Assembly (NCBI GenBank): GCA_013339765.2
Contig: CM023452.1
Span: 162,687,581-162,751,580 of the forward strand
Direction: 5' to 3'
Origin: Haemaphysalis longicornis
Taxonomy: Eukaryota > Arthropoda > Arachnida > Ixodida > Ixodidae
Length of the DNA: 64,000 nucleotides
The notes under the pieces are model-generated. The model did not search any database, was not told where the DNA came from, and saw only the letters and a program-made list of their open reading frames with translations. Below are positions 21,300 through 32,489 of this stretch, one piece after another (position 1 is the stretch's first letter; each line of letters opens with the position of its first letter). The position numbers and the translations under genes were made by a program.

Positions 21300-22739
21300 A
21301 GCAAGCAAGCATACGTTTGGAAACTCGCCGCTGGGTGGCTCGCTCTATAGCTTGTTTCGACGAGTGGTTCAGTTTTGACGGTTAAAAAGGAAACAAATAA
21401 TGAAGATAACGTTGATGAACGTTTTAATTAGCACCCCACACGCCAGATCTCGCAACTCGAACAATGCTTCCCGAGCAAGTTCACAATTGTTGAGCAAACG
21501 CGCGTCTTCCTGCGCCGTCCGCCACTCTTGGAGCTTCACCGCACAGCCGGTTGGCACGGGCAGATTGTACATACTCAAATGGTCGAGTGTCTATTGCTGT
21601 TTCCGGGGCTTACGATGTCACCACGCAGAAAATTCGCAGTCTCTAAAAGCATGACCACGCACAAAACTTGTCCGTGTCTCCAAACGTAATAGGGATAAAT
21701 TCATCCGAGCCAAAAATAAACTTCGCTGTTTGCACAGTTTTCGAGGCTTTAGTGCGAAGTTGAAGTAACTTTTTTTCGTTTCACTTAACCTTTGTAGATT
21801 CAAAAGTATTTAATGGTCCTCCGGCTTAGGTTCCCCCGCCCCTCTGCTTTCCCGCTCATACACAACAGGTTGATTTCGGAAAGATCACTTCCTCTCTCCC
21901 CATAACCGCTGCATGTTTCATCACTTAGCCACATGCTCATTCCAGCGCTGTGCATTCTTGTAGCCGTCAAGCAGGGTGTTCCGAAAGGAGGCAGGCAACT
22001 TAAACAATCGGCAGTAGTCGAGAGTGTGCGGGCCAATGGCTCCCATCCCCACCGGCTAAATTCTATTAAGTATCCCCCAACACTGTCTCCGAGCTATGCG
22101 CATAAACGTGGACGATTTTACACGCAACCAGGGAATGCATGACCAAATGGCCGCAGAAGAACAACGCAAATTCTATTACCCTGTTGGAAACGAGGGAGGT
22201 GGATCTTGCCAATCCAGTTTTAGAGGACCAGTGGGATTTGCTCCGAAAGGCAACGCAGGGTGCTGCTCAATCAGGAGCCCTTGACTCGGATCCCTATCTA
22301 CAACTCTTCTATTCTTTCAACTCCCGTCCATTTCCCCTATATTTCCTAAAATTATCTTTATCTTTTACTCCAGCTTTTGAAAATGAACAGATTAGTAATG
22401 CCTGAGGGCCCAAGGGTCGTCCAAAAATATCTGCTTTTCACTTACGTCACTTGCAGATGAAGATGCAGCAGAGTTTTCAACAACTTGCATGCTCTATCAG
22501 AGCAAGCCCCGGGGTCTTCATTTATAGCAGGATTACCGGCTGACGTCGCCGAAAAAAACATCCCGTTTGGAACGTGAAGGCGACGCAAAGTCGGCAGAAA
22601 AAGGCATCTAGGCGACGAGGTTACTGCGCAGCGGTTTTCGCCTACTACCTTAATCGCACGTACTCGTGAAGGCAAGGTACGAGCTTGCCACGCACTCATG
22701 TTTGTAAGCACCGCCTACGTAAACAAGAAGCATGTATTT

Positions 22740-23015
22740 TTTTGTTTTTTTTTAAAGAGAGATGATTTGTCTCATTCCAGGAAAAAGGCTTCGTTGAAGA
22801 TTCTGGTCCTTCAGCATTCGAAAGATAAAATTGATGCCGTCGTCTTCAAAGCGAAAGAAAAAAGTACTGCGGAGGCGGCTTACAAAGCTATGCGAGACTC
22901 TTCACGGACAAAATTGGAAGTGCTAAAAATTACAGGCTACCAAAGTTACTATCTAAACCACTCGGTAGGGAGAGTGGCAGGTGTTATCGAGAATAAAGAA
23001 CACTTTTCAATCTGA
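22740..23015 (+). other. Exon-like frame conserved in both arms, left copy
   Basis: A T-rich tract ending in AAAG (22740-22755) precedes an open frame reading RDDLSHSRKKASLK and later KDKIDAVVFKAKEKS, GYQSYYLN, to a stop at 23013-23015. The right-arm copy keeps the same frame over most of its length (ASLQNQVLQYSKDKIDAFLFKA, ALKIAGYQSSYLN) with many substitutions but few stops. I do not recognise the family; it could be a lost exon of a host gene or part of an unknown element. Confidence 0.35.
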
Positions 23016-23099
23016 GAAAACTGGAGTTCAAAAAAATTATTATAATAACTAGGAAGTGACCCAATACTTTTAAAGAAAACTAGACATGGTACTCTGTAC

Positions 23100-24480
23100 C
23101 GTCCCGTTTATTGGTTGTGCCACTGCAATCTTTTAATGTAGTAAGCATGTTCTTGAGCTTAGTGAAAAACAAAAGTTTCAACCTGGACCTGAGAGGGGAT
23201 ATAAACATAAACATGCTAAACATGACAACTGATATTTGCGATTCTGTAAGTATTCCAGAGTCGCATGCCAGAAATAACAATGTGAAAGACCCTACCGCAT
23301 TCAAGTCACTTGTGCTACTTAATCGATGTCTTTATCCATAGTGCCAATCTTACCACGTTATTTTACGGCGCAATTGTTTCCACATTACCGATCACTTCCC
23401 AACGGTTTTAGGAGCACAGCAGTTTAAGCTTGACTTTGGTCCGTGGGCGTTCGCACAAAAAAAATTCCAATGAAGAAAACCCATCCGTATTGAGGCACCC
23501 CCACGACCTCTGCCCAGCCACGTATGGGGGGCTGACCCACGCCGAGCATTACTTCGTAGCTCTCTGCTTTCCGACCCAGGGCTATGAGGGTAAGCATGGT
23601 GCACTGGAAGTGATCGTAGAGGCAACATAAACCCCTAACCTTACTTCCACTTTCTCCGTTTAGTAAAACGACTAGCTAAGTCAGGTGCTCCTCGATTAGC
23701 GCATTTAAGAGACCACCAAGCCGCTCAAAAGCTTAATAAAAGTGTTATAGTTCGCTCGTCTGTCCTCTATCCTGGCTATCCTACTGCAGCTTTTTCAGTA
23801 AGTGCTTTATGTTGGCCTCGGAGTTTTGCACCCTAAAGATGGCTTCATTATTGTGAATGGTTTGCCAAAAGTGCCCCAAAAGTAACTGCCAATTCATGAC
23901 AGCATGGCTTGATGTATGCAGAGTAGGCTTTGGAAGTTTCATTTTCAATCATGCGGAGTTCCAGTTGATGTCGACAGGTGCCCTCGCTCGTCCGTTCTTT
24001 GTTTGAATTTTGCTTCTTGGGTCTTCTGGCTGAGCGTAGAGTCGTTCGTGACTATCCTGTAGTTATAAAACAGTCGTTTTGCTCTACACCTTAATCCATC
24101 ACAAGTGGCTCAGTAGCTCCTCCAGCTCATTTGAATAGATGTTTGGAGCATGAAGCCTAGCCATAAAACATTTTGTGTTCCTTCTGTGTAGATTTCTAGG
24201 GTTGAATCAGAGTTACAAGTCAGATTTTATCACTTGAGCTTCTAAGGCTGCTCTCTTCTGCATGAAGTAGTCCATAGAAGCCCTATTGTGGCATGTTTAG
24301 GCTTCATTCGATCCTTTGGCTTGCTTGTGGTGGCATATTGAGGCTTTGTGCATGGGCGTGTGAGAGCCATCTCAAGCTTCACTTCTAACACTGTGAACTC
24401 ACTATATTTTTGAAATTGTCCTGTTGTCTGTGTCCGATAGCCTTGTGGTTTTACTGCAAACACTAGCGTTTACGGCAACA
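23100..24480. other. Unassigned sequence shared by both arms
   Basis: Paired with about 29150-30650. A frame reading LDLRGDININML and the right-arm ISFHITDHLPSF are reminiscent of GDFNI and SDHxPIF blocks of LINE endonucleases, so 23100-23420 may be a LINE scrap. The minus-strand frame around 24242-24463 pairs with the right-arm sequence near 29300-29470 but has no known motif. Confidence 0.3.
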
Positions 24481-25276
24481 AATGAGGCAGAAAGCGACTA
24501 GGTTAAACGTCACTGGCAACGTTTATCGGACAGGCAATCAAGATACTGCGCACGGGCTAACTGCAGGTCGCAACAATAACCTGGGGGGGGGGATGCATCA
24601 ATACTACACTCTCGAGATCGAGAGAGCTTGACTCACCATTGAGATACCAGAGCAGCAGTGTGCTACCACATTCGGGGTCGAAATTGCCGCTTCGTCACCG
24701 CAGCACACTCCACCACCCTGCGGTATGTCCTTTTAGAGTCCTGTCCCTTAGGCAAAAGTGCTCATGCCTTGCCTATCACTTCAGACGAGGCGTCATCAAT
24801 TCGTGGCACTGGTGCAGTGTGGGAACCAATGACATGTAGGAAAAGGGGAAAATGTACAACTTTCGCTAAAGCTAACACCTCACGAACGGAATGCGTTTTT
24901 TGTGCACCTGTGCGTTTCGTAGCACACATTCCTCGTTGTTTGGTTGGTCAGTACCAAGATATTAATGCTGCGTACCCACGTGGGAAAGGTAATTAAGGTG
25001 GCGGTCGCACTCCCTCGGCTTGCTCCACCAGTTTCGTGCGACGTTTGTGAGCCGCTGTAGCGCTTCAGTTTGCTTCACAGACGTGGCTAATGAATCAATA
25101 CGAGGATGACGTCTTTTTGTTTCCGAAATCGCTAACCGGTGTATTTCAGCTGATTTGGCTTGAGAAGGAAAAGCCGAATTGCAAGAGAGAGAAATTGAAT
25201 TTTTGCTGCCCTTGCGTCGCCATTTGCGACCATTACAGAAAACTATTGCACGTAATTACAATCCGCTTGGTATGCG

Positions 25277-25304
25277 CATAGAATACATGTCTATGTATTC
25301 TATG
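25277..25304. repeat. Perfect hairpin at the inner edge of the left arm
   Basis: CATAGAATACAT (25277-25288) and its exact reverse complement ATGTATTCTATG (25293-25304) are separated by GTCT. Arm homology stops within this hairpin. Confidence 0.9.
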
Positions 25305-25500
25305 GGTAGGGCGCCCGTCTCGGCTTCGGGAGGTGGTTGGTTCGAATCCCACCGCCGGACACCCACCGGTATAAGAAACAGGGTACAAACGTCTCCCCGG
25401 CCTGGCGCCCGGCTCTTCAGGGGGTGCACGTTTGAGAGAAGCCCCGCTAACCCCAGCCGAAGCCCGGAAGGGCAACTCAATTTCGAACTAAGGATCACGG
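25293..25500 (+). mobile_element. tRNA-derived SINE in the palindrome spacer
   Basis: A-box-like GGGTAGGGCGCCCGTC and B-box GGTTCGAATCCC (25340) are in tRNA spacing, followed by a GC-rich body not shared with Ruka. It abuts an RTE fragment; a 16-bp tandem repeat CTTGCCTTCTCTAGG(C/G) lies at about 25503-25534. Confidence 0.6.
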
Positions 25501-25504
25501 ACTT

Positions 25505-26305
25505 GCCTTCTCTAGGCTTGCCTTCTCTAGGGATCCACTCGGTTACCCTTAATGACCAGCGGTTATCTTGCCTTCACATCACATGCCCTGCAGACGTCCA
25601 TTTCTTCTTCTGAATTTCTAGCAATATGTCCTTAACACGCGTTTGTTCCCTGACCCACTCTGCTCTCTTCTTAGCCCTTAATGTTACACCTATCATTTTC
25701 CGCTCCATTGCCCACTAAGTCCTTCTTAATTTATGTTGAACCCTCTTAGTGAGCCTCCAAGATTCTGCCCCGTAGGTGAGTACCGGTAAGGTGCAGCTGT
25801 CATACACTTTCTTCTTCAGGGACAATGGTAGGCTGCTATTCATTATCTGAAAATGTCTGCCGTATGCACTCCACCCCATTCTGATCCTTCTAATTATCTT
25901 TGCCTCATGATTGGGATCCGGGGTCACAAGATGGATTAAGTAGATATATTCGCTTACCACTTCTCCTTCGCCACCTATCTGTAATCGCTCTGCTGTCCCG
26001 AGGTTATTGATTATTACTTTAGTTTTCTGCATAATAATTTTAGGCCCACGGTTCTACTCTGTTTGTCGAGTAGGGTAAGCATGCTTTGCAATTCCTTCCC
26101 CGAGTTACTTAACATGGCAACGTCATCAGCAAATCTGAGGTTAGTCAGGTATTCTCCATTAACCCTTACTCCCACCTGTTCCCAATCCAATGTTCTGAAT
26201 ACTTCTTGCAAACATGCTGTGAATAACATTGGGGAGATTCTGTCTTCTTGTCTGACGCCGTTCCTTATAGGTATTTTACTGCTCTCCTTACGGAGGATCA
26301 AAGGC
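25505..26305 (-). mobile_element. RTE-clade LINE fragment in the spacer
   Basis: Minus-strand frames read IPIRNGVRQEDRISPMLFTACLQE..., LTNLRFADDVAML (FADD active site), then INNLGTAERLQIGGEG, IIRRIRMGWSAYGR and LPVLTYGAESWRLT. This order is typical of the RTE clade. The frame breaks once, near 26020. The copy is truncated at both ends. A second copy of the family is at 44148-46474. Confidence 0.85.
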
Positions 26306-26730
26306 TCAAATCGTGATCAAAGATCTCCGATCACCGTGCTGCCATTGTTCCTGTTCGGTTGAAGCTGTAAAATAAGTGCTAATGCCATAGCAATACGCAA
26401 TAAAAGCAAGAGCCGGTGCTTCTCTTACGTAGTGTGTTTTAGGAAGCAATAAAATTACTTATAGTCAGGTTCCTTTTTACTCACAGCGTCCATCTCAATG
26501 AAGCGGTCACATCACCCGGGTCACTTTTTTCGGTAATACAGCTCATGCAGGTATAAATGGGAGAAATACGTACAACAATGGAGGCGCTTTGTAAACGAAA
26601 TGGAAATGATTCCGCATTATCATTTTATTATTCACATAAAAGCAAAATTTCACGCGCACTTTTGCTTACTTTCACTATCGGAAGCGCTGCAGCCTGAGGT
26701 TATTCTCGTGTGCTGGTCTTATCGCTGACA
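26306..26730. other. Unassigned spacer sequence
   Basis: Lies between the RTE fragment and the pogo element. No gene, repeat or arm homology recognised. Confidence 0.4.
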
Positions 26731-27327
26731 AAGCGAAACCCCGCTCATACGTTTTTCACCGTACCAGGAAAAGGAAATGTAACAACCAGGAAAACGCAGC
26801 AGTGTAGAAACCCTTTTAAAATGAACGAAAATAGTGTAGCTTTGACCTGGAGCCATGTATTTCAGCAAGTTTGGCTTTATAACCGTAAAAAACTCGAGAG
26901 TGTAGGACTGCTGCTTATTACGATATTACCGCTGGAAAACACGACGCGTGGCAATGCGAGGTCCCTAGCGATGTCGATTCTCTTCCGCGCTGGCTGCTTG
27001 TCTATTGCGTTTAGTACGTCAAGTGTTCCGTAAGAGAATGCGCCTCCAGTTTTCGCGGCGCCACCACGGCACGACAAAGTTAGCGGTCACAAGTTCAACG
27101 GTGTTCTCAAAGCATGAAGCGCAGGATGACGGCGATACTGCGTGCTATTATTGTGGTGGTGATTTTATGGCAAACACCAACTTCCGGCATTCCAAAGTGA
27201 AACTTCCGTTGTAAGAGGAGCAGTGACTATTTTTATACTTGTGACTCTAAGTGAGCGGCGCCGGGACTAAACAACGTTGCAGCCGGGAAAACATCGTACT
27301 GAGGAACGTAAGAGCGGGGTTCTACTG
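26731..27327 (-). mobile_element. Internally deleted pogo-type DNA transposon
   Basis: The right end, read on the minus strand, is CAGTAGAACCCCGCTCTTACG next to TA (27328-27329); the left end has the related AAGCGAAACCCCGCTCATACG. Between them a minus-strand frame reads VLNAIDKQPARKRIDIARDLALP, the N-terminal psq/CENP-B helix-turn-helix of pogo transposases, then breaks. The catalytic domain is gone. Confidence 0.75.
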
Positions 27328-27329
27328 TA

Positions 27330-28350
27330 TTGCAAAATCGATGTGCGCGAAGCGTTCTTGTTAAGCTGCACCTGCTAGCCGCTTCGTGAAATTAAAAACA
27401 TGAAGCTTCATAGTGGTGTTGCAAAAACCAGGCGGCAGATAGAGCGCAAATATAAAGTATCCCGCAATAAAAATCACGACCTCAAACAAAACCATCTCAC
27501 CGTTTTTCGGGCGTGCTTATGCGGGGAGTGAAATTTGATTTTTTTTTCTTGATTTCCTTTTGGGAGTGAAATTTGCTGCACCATTAGTTTACCCGCATCA
27601 CAACTTCAGATTACTTCACCATGGAGCCTGCGGACACAAAGCGTTCGGACCTATTTTGTCACGAGAGCGAAACCTTAACACCAATATTTTTCTTCTGAAT
27701 TTGTCCGGCCAGAAAAACGAGAAAGTAAAAAGAAAAGGCTCGCGTCATTATGTAGTTGGAATCACGTACGGCTCGCATTAAGATTACTTCCTGCGTTCTG
27801 TGTGAGCCACCAGTACGTCTTTTCGTCATACCTTACGGTTACCAATCTGATATTGTCTTACACAATCTTACACAACGCGCAATAAACATTGAATTGCTCC
27901 TGTGAAGGCGCATTTCACTTTCGTGTTTTACCGATTCCTAAGAAAGGGGATCAACACAATTTTCCGTATTACTTTATACCCGCTGTAATTATCGCCGCAC
28001 AGCCGTTTTGTGTAATTCACAAGATATGGTCTCCAAGTTTGATCTGTGAAAACATTGAAGGTGCTCCTTCACCAGGAACGCGGCCGGCCGAGCTGCACCA
28101 ACGTTCCCGTTTGTATATCCTACCAGCAATATTACGGTTAAAATTATTTCAAAACCACAAAATCAAATTCAGCGAAATTACTCGTTCTACATAAGTGCAT
28201 ATGCTGGCAGCACGCATGCGAAAACGCTTTGCTCTGCAGTAATCCGTGTAAAAGTGTACTGCGGGTTAAATTTCACTCTTTTAGCTATTTCACAACGGCC
28301 GTATGACATAGTTTATTCACTAAAACTAAAATTTTCATGTAATTCAGTAC
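27330..28350. other. Unassigned spacer sequence
   Basis: AT-rich, no frame with a recognisable motif and no match found to either arm. A short repeat of GGGAGTGAAATTTG occurs at about 27523 and 27562. Confidence 0.4.
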
Positions 28351-28793
28351 TTAGACATGTATTTTAAGCGCATACCAAGCGGAATGTAATTACGTCAAAT
28401 AGGTTTCTGTAATGGTTGCAAATTCCGACGCAAGCGCAGCAAAAATACAATTTTTCTCTGTTGCAATCCGACTTTTCCTTCTCAAGCCAAATCAGCTGAA
28501 ATACACCGGTTAGTGATTTCGGAAAAAAAAGACGGCATCTTCGTATTGATTCATTAGCCACGTCTGTGGAGCAAACTGAAGCGCTACAGCGGCTCACAAA
28601 CGTCGCACAAAACTCGCGGCGCAAGCTGAGGGAGTGCGACCGCCACCTTAATTACCTTTCCCACATGGGTACGCACCATTAATATCTGGGTACTGACGAA
28701 CCAAACAACGGGGAAAGCGAGCTACGTAACTCACAGGTGCACAAAAAACGCATCCCGTCTGTGAGGTGTTTGCTTTGGCGAATGTTGTACCTT

Positions 28794-28868
28794 TTCAATT
28801 TTTCTTCATGTATATTCATAGTTTTGTATACCTTTACGGAGAAATAAATTTGATTTTGATTTTGATTT
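28794..28868 (+). mobile_element. Extremely 5'-truncated LINE 3' end
   Basis: About 75 bp absent from the left arm, containing AATAAA and ending in three TTTTGA units, the form of a LINE 3' tail. LINE-B ends in similar ATTTTG repeats, so this may be a minimal copy of that family. Confidence 0.6.
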
Positions 28869-30653
28869 TGGATTTCGAACTGGTTCCGACACTGCACTAG
28901 TGCCACCAATTGATGACGCCTGGTGTGAAGTGATAGGACAAGGCCTGAGTCTTTTGACTAAGAGACACGACTCGAAAAGGACATCCCGCGGGCTGGTGGA
29001 GTGTGCTGCGGAGACGAAGCCGCAGTTTCGATCCCGAACGCGGCAGCACTTTGCGGCTCTGGTAACTCAATGGTGAGTCGAGCTCTCTGGATCTCGAGAG
29101 TGTAGTTTAATGCATCCCTCCCAGGTTATTGTTACGACCTACAGTTATCCCGTGCGCAGTATCTTGATTGCCTGTCCGATAAACGTTGCCAGTGATGCCG
29201 TTGCCGTTGCCCAGTAGCTTTCTGCCTCATTTGTTGCCCTAAACGGCATTGTTTGCAGTAAAACAACAAGGTTATCGGACGAAGACAACTGGACAATTAA
29301 AAAATATGGTGTGTTCGCAGTGTTGGAAGTGAAGCTTGAGATTACTCTCCCACGCCAGTGCACGAAGCCTGAATATGGCACCACAAGAAAGCCAAAGTAC
29401 CGAATGAAGCCTACCGATGCCACAGTAGGGCTTCTATGGACCATTCTATGCAGAAGAGAGCAGCCTTACAACCACAAGTGAAAAAACGGACTTGCAACTC
29501 TGATTCAACCCTAGAACGTCACGCAGGAGAAACCCAAAATGCTTTAATGGCTAGAATTAATTCCCAAAACATACATTCAAATGAGCTAGAGTAGCTACTG
29601 AGCCACTAATGAGGGATCAAGATGTAGAGCAAAACTACTGTTGTATAACTGTAGTTAGTCACGAACGACACTACGCTCAGCCAGAAGACCCAACAAGCAA
29701 AAATACAGAGAACGAAGGAGCGAGGGCACCTGTCGACAGCAACCGGAACTCCGCATGCCTGAAGGTGAAACTTCCAAAGCCTACTCTGCACACATCTAGC
29801 CGTGCTGTCATGAATTGGCAGTTACTCTTGGGGCAGTTTCGGCAGACCATTCACAAAGATGAAGCCATCTTTAACGTGCAAAACTCCGATACCTGCAGAA
29901 AGCAATTAAGAAAAAGGTCCATTAAGATGGCAGGATGGAAGACACAAGAGCGAACTATAACACTTTTATTAAGCTTTGGAGGGGCTTTGTGGTCGCTTTA
30001 ATGCGCTAATCGAGGAGCATCTGACTTTGCTAGTAGATTTACTAAACGTGGGAAGTGGAAGTAAGGATAGGTGTTTATGTTGCCATTACGGTCACTTCCA
30101 GTGCAGCATGCTTACCATCATAGCCCTGTGTCGGGAAAGCAGAGGGTAATGAAGCAATGCTCGACGAGGGTGGGCTCCACATACTTGGCTGGGCAGAGGT
30201 CGTGGGGGCGCATAAATACGGATGGACTCTATTCAATGGAATGTTTTTGTGCGAACGCCACCTCAAGCTTAAACTACTGTGCTACTAAAAAGCTTGGCAA
30301 GTGATCGGTAATGTGGAAACTAATGACGCCGGAAAATAACGTGGCATGATATGTATTACGGATAAAGACTTCGATTAAGTCGCACACGTGACTTGAATAG
30401 GGTAGGGGCTTTAAGATTCCTATTTTTGGCATGTGTCTAGAATAGTTACCAATTCGTAAATACCAGTTGTCAAGTTTAACATGTTCATGTTTATATACCC
30501 TCTCAGGTCCAGGTTGAAACTTTTGTTCTTTACTCAGCTCAAATACATGCGTATTACATTGAATGATTGCAGTGACACAACCACTAAAGGGGAGGGCACA
30601 CAGTACCATAACTAGTTTTCTTTGAAGTAAATGTTCAATTCGCAATTTTCAAT

Positions 30654-30960
30654 TTATTTTTTGAACTCCTTAGTTATCTCACGTTTAAAAGTGTTCGTTA
30701 TTCTTGTTAACGCCTGCAGTATATTTACCAAAAGGTTCAGATAGGAACTTTGATAGCCTGCAATTTTTAGCGCTTCCAATCTTGTCCGTGCAGAGTATCG
30801 CATAGCATTGTAAAGCCGCCTGTACAGCACACTTTCTGTCGCTTTGAAGAGGAAGGCATCAATTTTATCTTTTGAATACTGAAGGACCTGGTTCTGCAAG
30901 GAAGCCTTTTTTTCCCGCAAGGAGACAAATCATCCCTCTTCAGAAAAAAAATACACGCTT
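30654..30960 (-). other. Exon-like frame conserved in both arms, right copy
   Basis: Counterpart of 22740-23015. A T-rich tract with CTTCTTGTTTACG-side context precedes a frame containing KDKIDAFLFKATESV and ARTRLEALKIAGYQ. A one-base difference near its start shifts the first codons relative to the left copy. Confidence 0.35.
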
Positions 30961-32489
30961 CTTGTTTACGTAAACGGTACTTACAAATATGAGTGCGTTG
31001 CAAGCTCGTACCTTGCCTTCACGGGTACGTGTGAATAAGGTATGAGGCGAAAACCGCTGCACAGTAACCTCGTCGCATAAATGCGTTTTTCTGCCGACTT
31101 TGCGTCGCCTTCACGTTCCAAACGGGACGTTTTTTTGGCGGCGTCAGCCGGTAATCCTGCTATAAATGAACGTCCGCGAAGCTTGCACTGATAGAGCCTG
31201 CAAGTTGTTCGAAACTCTGCCGCATCTTCAGCTGCAAGTGACGTAAGTGAAAAGCAGATATTTTTTGAACAACCATTGGGCGAACAGGCATTACCAGTCT
31301 GTGCATGTTGAAATGCTTGGAGTAGGAGATAAAGAATATTTTAGAAAATTTAGGGGAAATTGAGGGGAGTTGAAAGAATAGAAGATTTGTAGTTAGGCAT
31401 CGGAGTGAAGGGTTCCTGGTTCAGCAGAACCCTGAATTACCTTTCGGAGCAAATCTCACCGGTCCTATAAAACTGGATTGGCCAGAGCCACCTCCTTCGT
31501 TTCTAACAGGATAATACGGTTTGTGTTGTTCCCCTGCGGCCATGTGGTCGTGCGCTGTCTGGTTGTGTGCAAAAGCGTGCAGGTTCATCCCCATAGCTCG
31601 GAGACAGCATTGGGGGATACTTAAGGGAATTTGGCTGGTTAGATAGGAGCCGGTGTAACGCACACTCTCGACTACTGTCGAATTGGTTAAGTTGCCTGCT
31701 TCCTTTCGGAACACCCTGCTCGACTGCTACAAGAACGCACAGCGCTGGAATGAGCACGTGGCTAAGGGCTGAAACTTCTCGCGGTTATGGGGAGAGGGGA
31801 AGTGATTTTTTGGAAATCGACCTTTTGTGGATGAGAGGGACAGTGGAGGGGTTAGGGCGGTGGAAGCTAAGCAGGATGACCATAAAATACTTTCGAAGCT
31901 ACAAAAGTTAAGTTAAAGGAAAAAAAGTTACTTCAACTTTGCACTAGAGCACCGAATACTGTGCAAAAAGCGAAGTTTATTCTTGGCTCAGCAAAATGTA
32001 TTCCTGGTTACACTTAGAGACACGGACAAGTTTTGTGCGTGTCATGCTTTTAGACACTGCGAACTTTCTTCGTGGCGACGTCGTGAGCCCCGGAAACAGC
32101 AACAGACACTAGGTCATAAGAGTATGCACAATCTGCCCATGCCAAGCGGCTTTTGGGTGAAGCTTCAAGAGTGGCGGAAGGCGCTCGTTTGCGAGCAAGG
32201 CGAGCGTTTGCTCACCAGTATTGAACTTGTGCAGGAGGCATCGTTAGGGTGGCGCGATCTGGCGTGTGGGGTGCTAATTAAAAAGTTTATCAACGTTATC
32301 GGTAAAATTGTTTTCTTTTGGAAGAGTCAAAACTTCATCACGTGTCGAAACAAGCTATAGGGCGAGCTCCCCCGCGGCGCGTTTCGAAACTATTCTTGAT
32401 TGATTGATTGCTAGTGGTATTCCATTTTAAACGGTGTGATTACGCGTAATCAAGCAAGAAAAATTATTATATCGATGTTTTATACCCTT

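Noticed and set aside
25179..25613. 144-residue frame near the palindrome centre
   Set aside because: It spans arm sequence, a tRNA-derived SINE and an RTE fragment, so it cannot be one gene.
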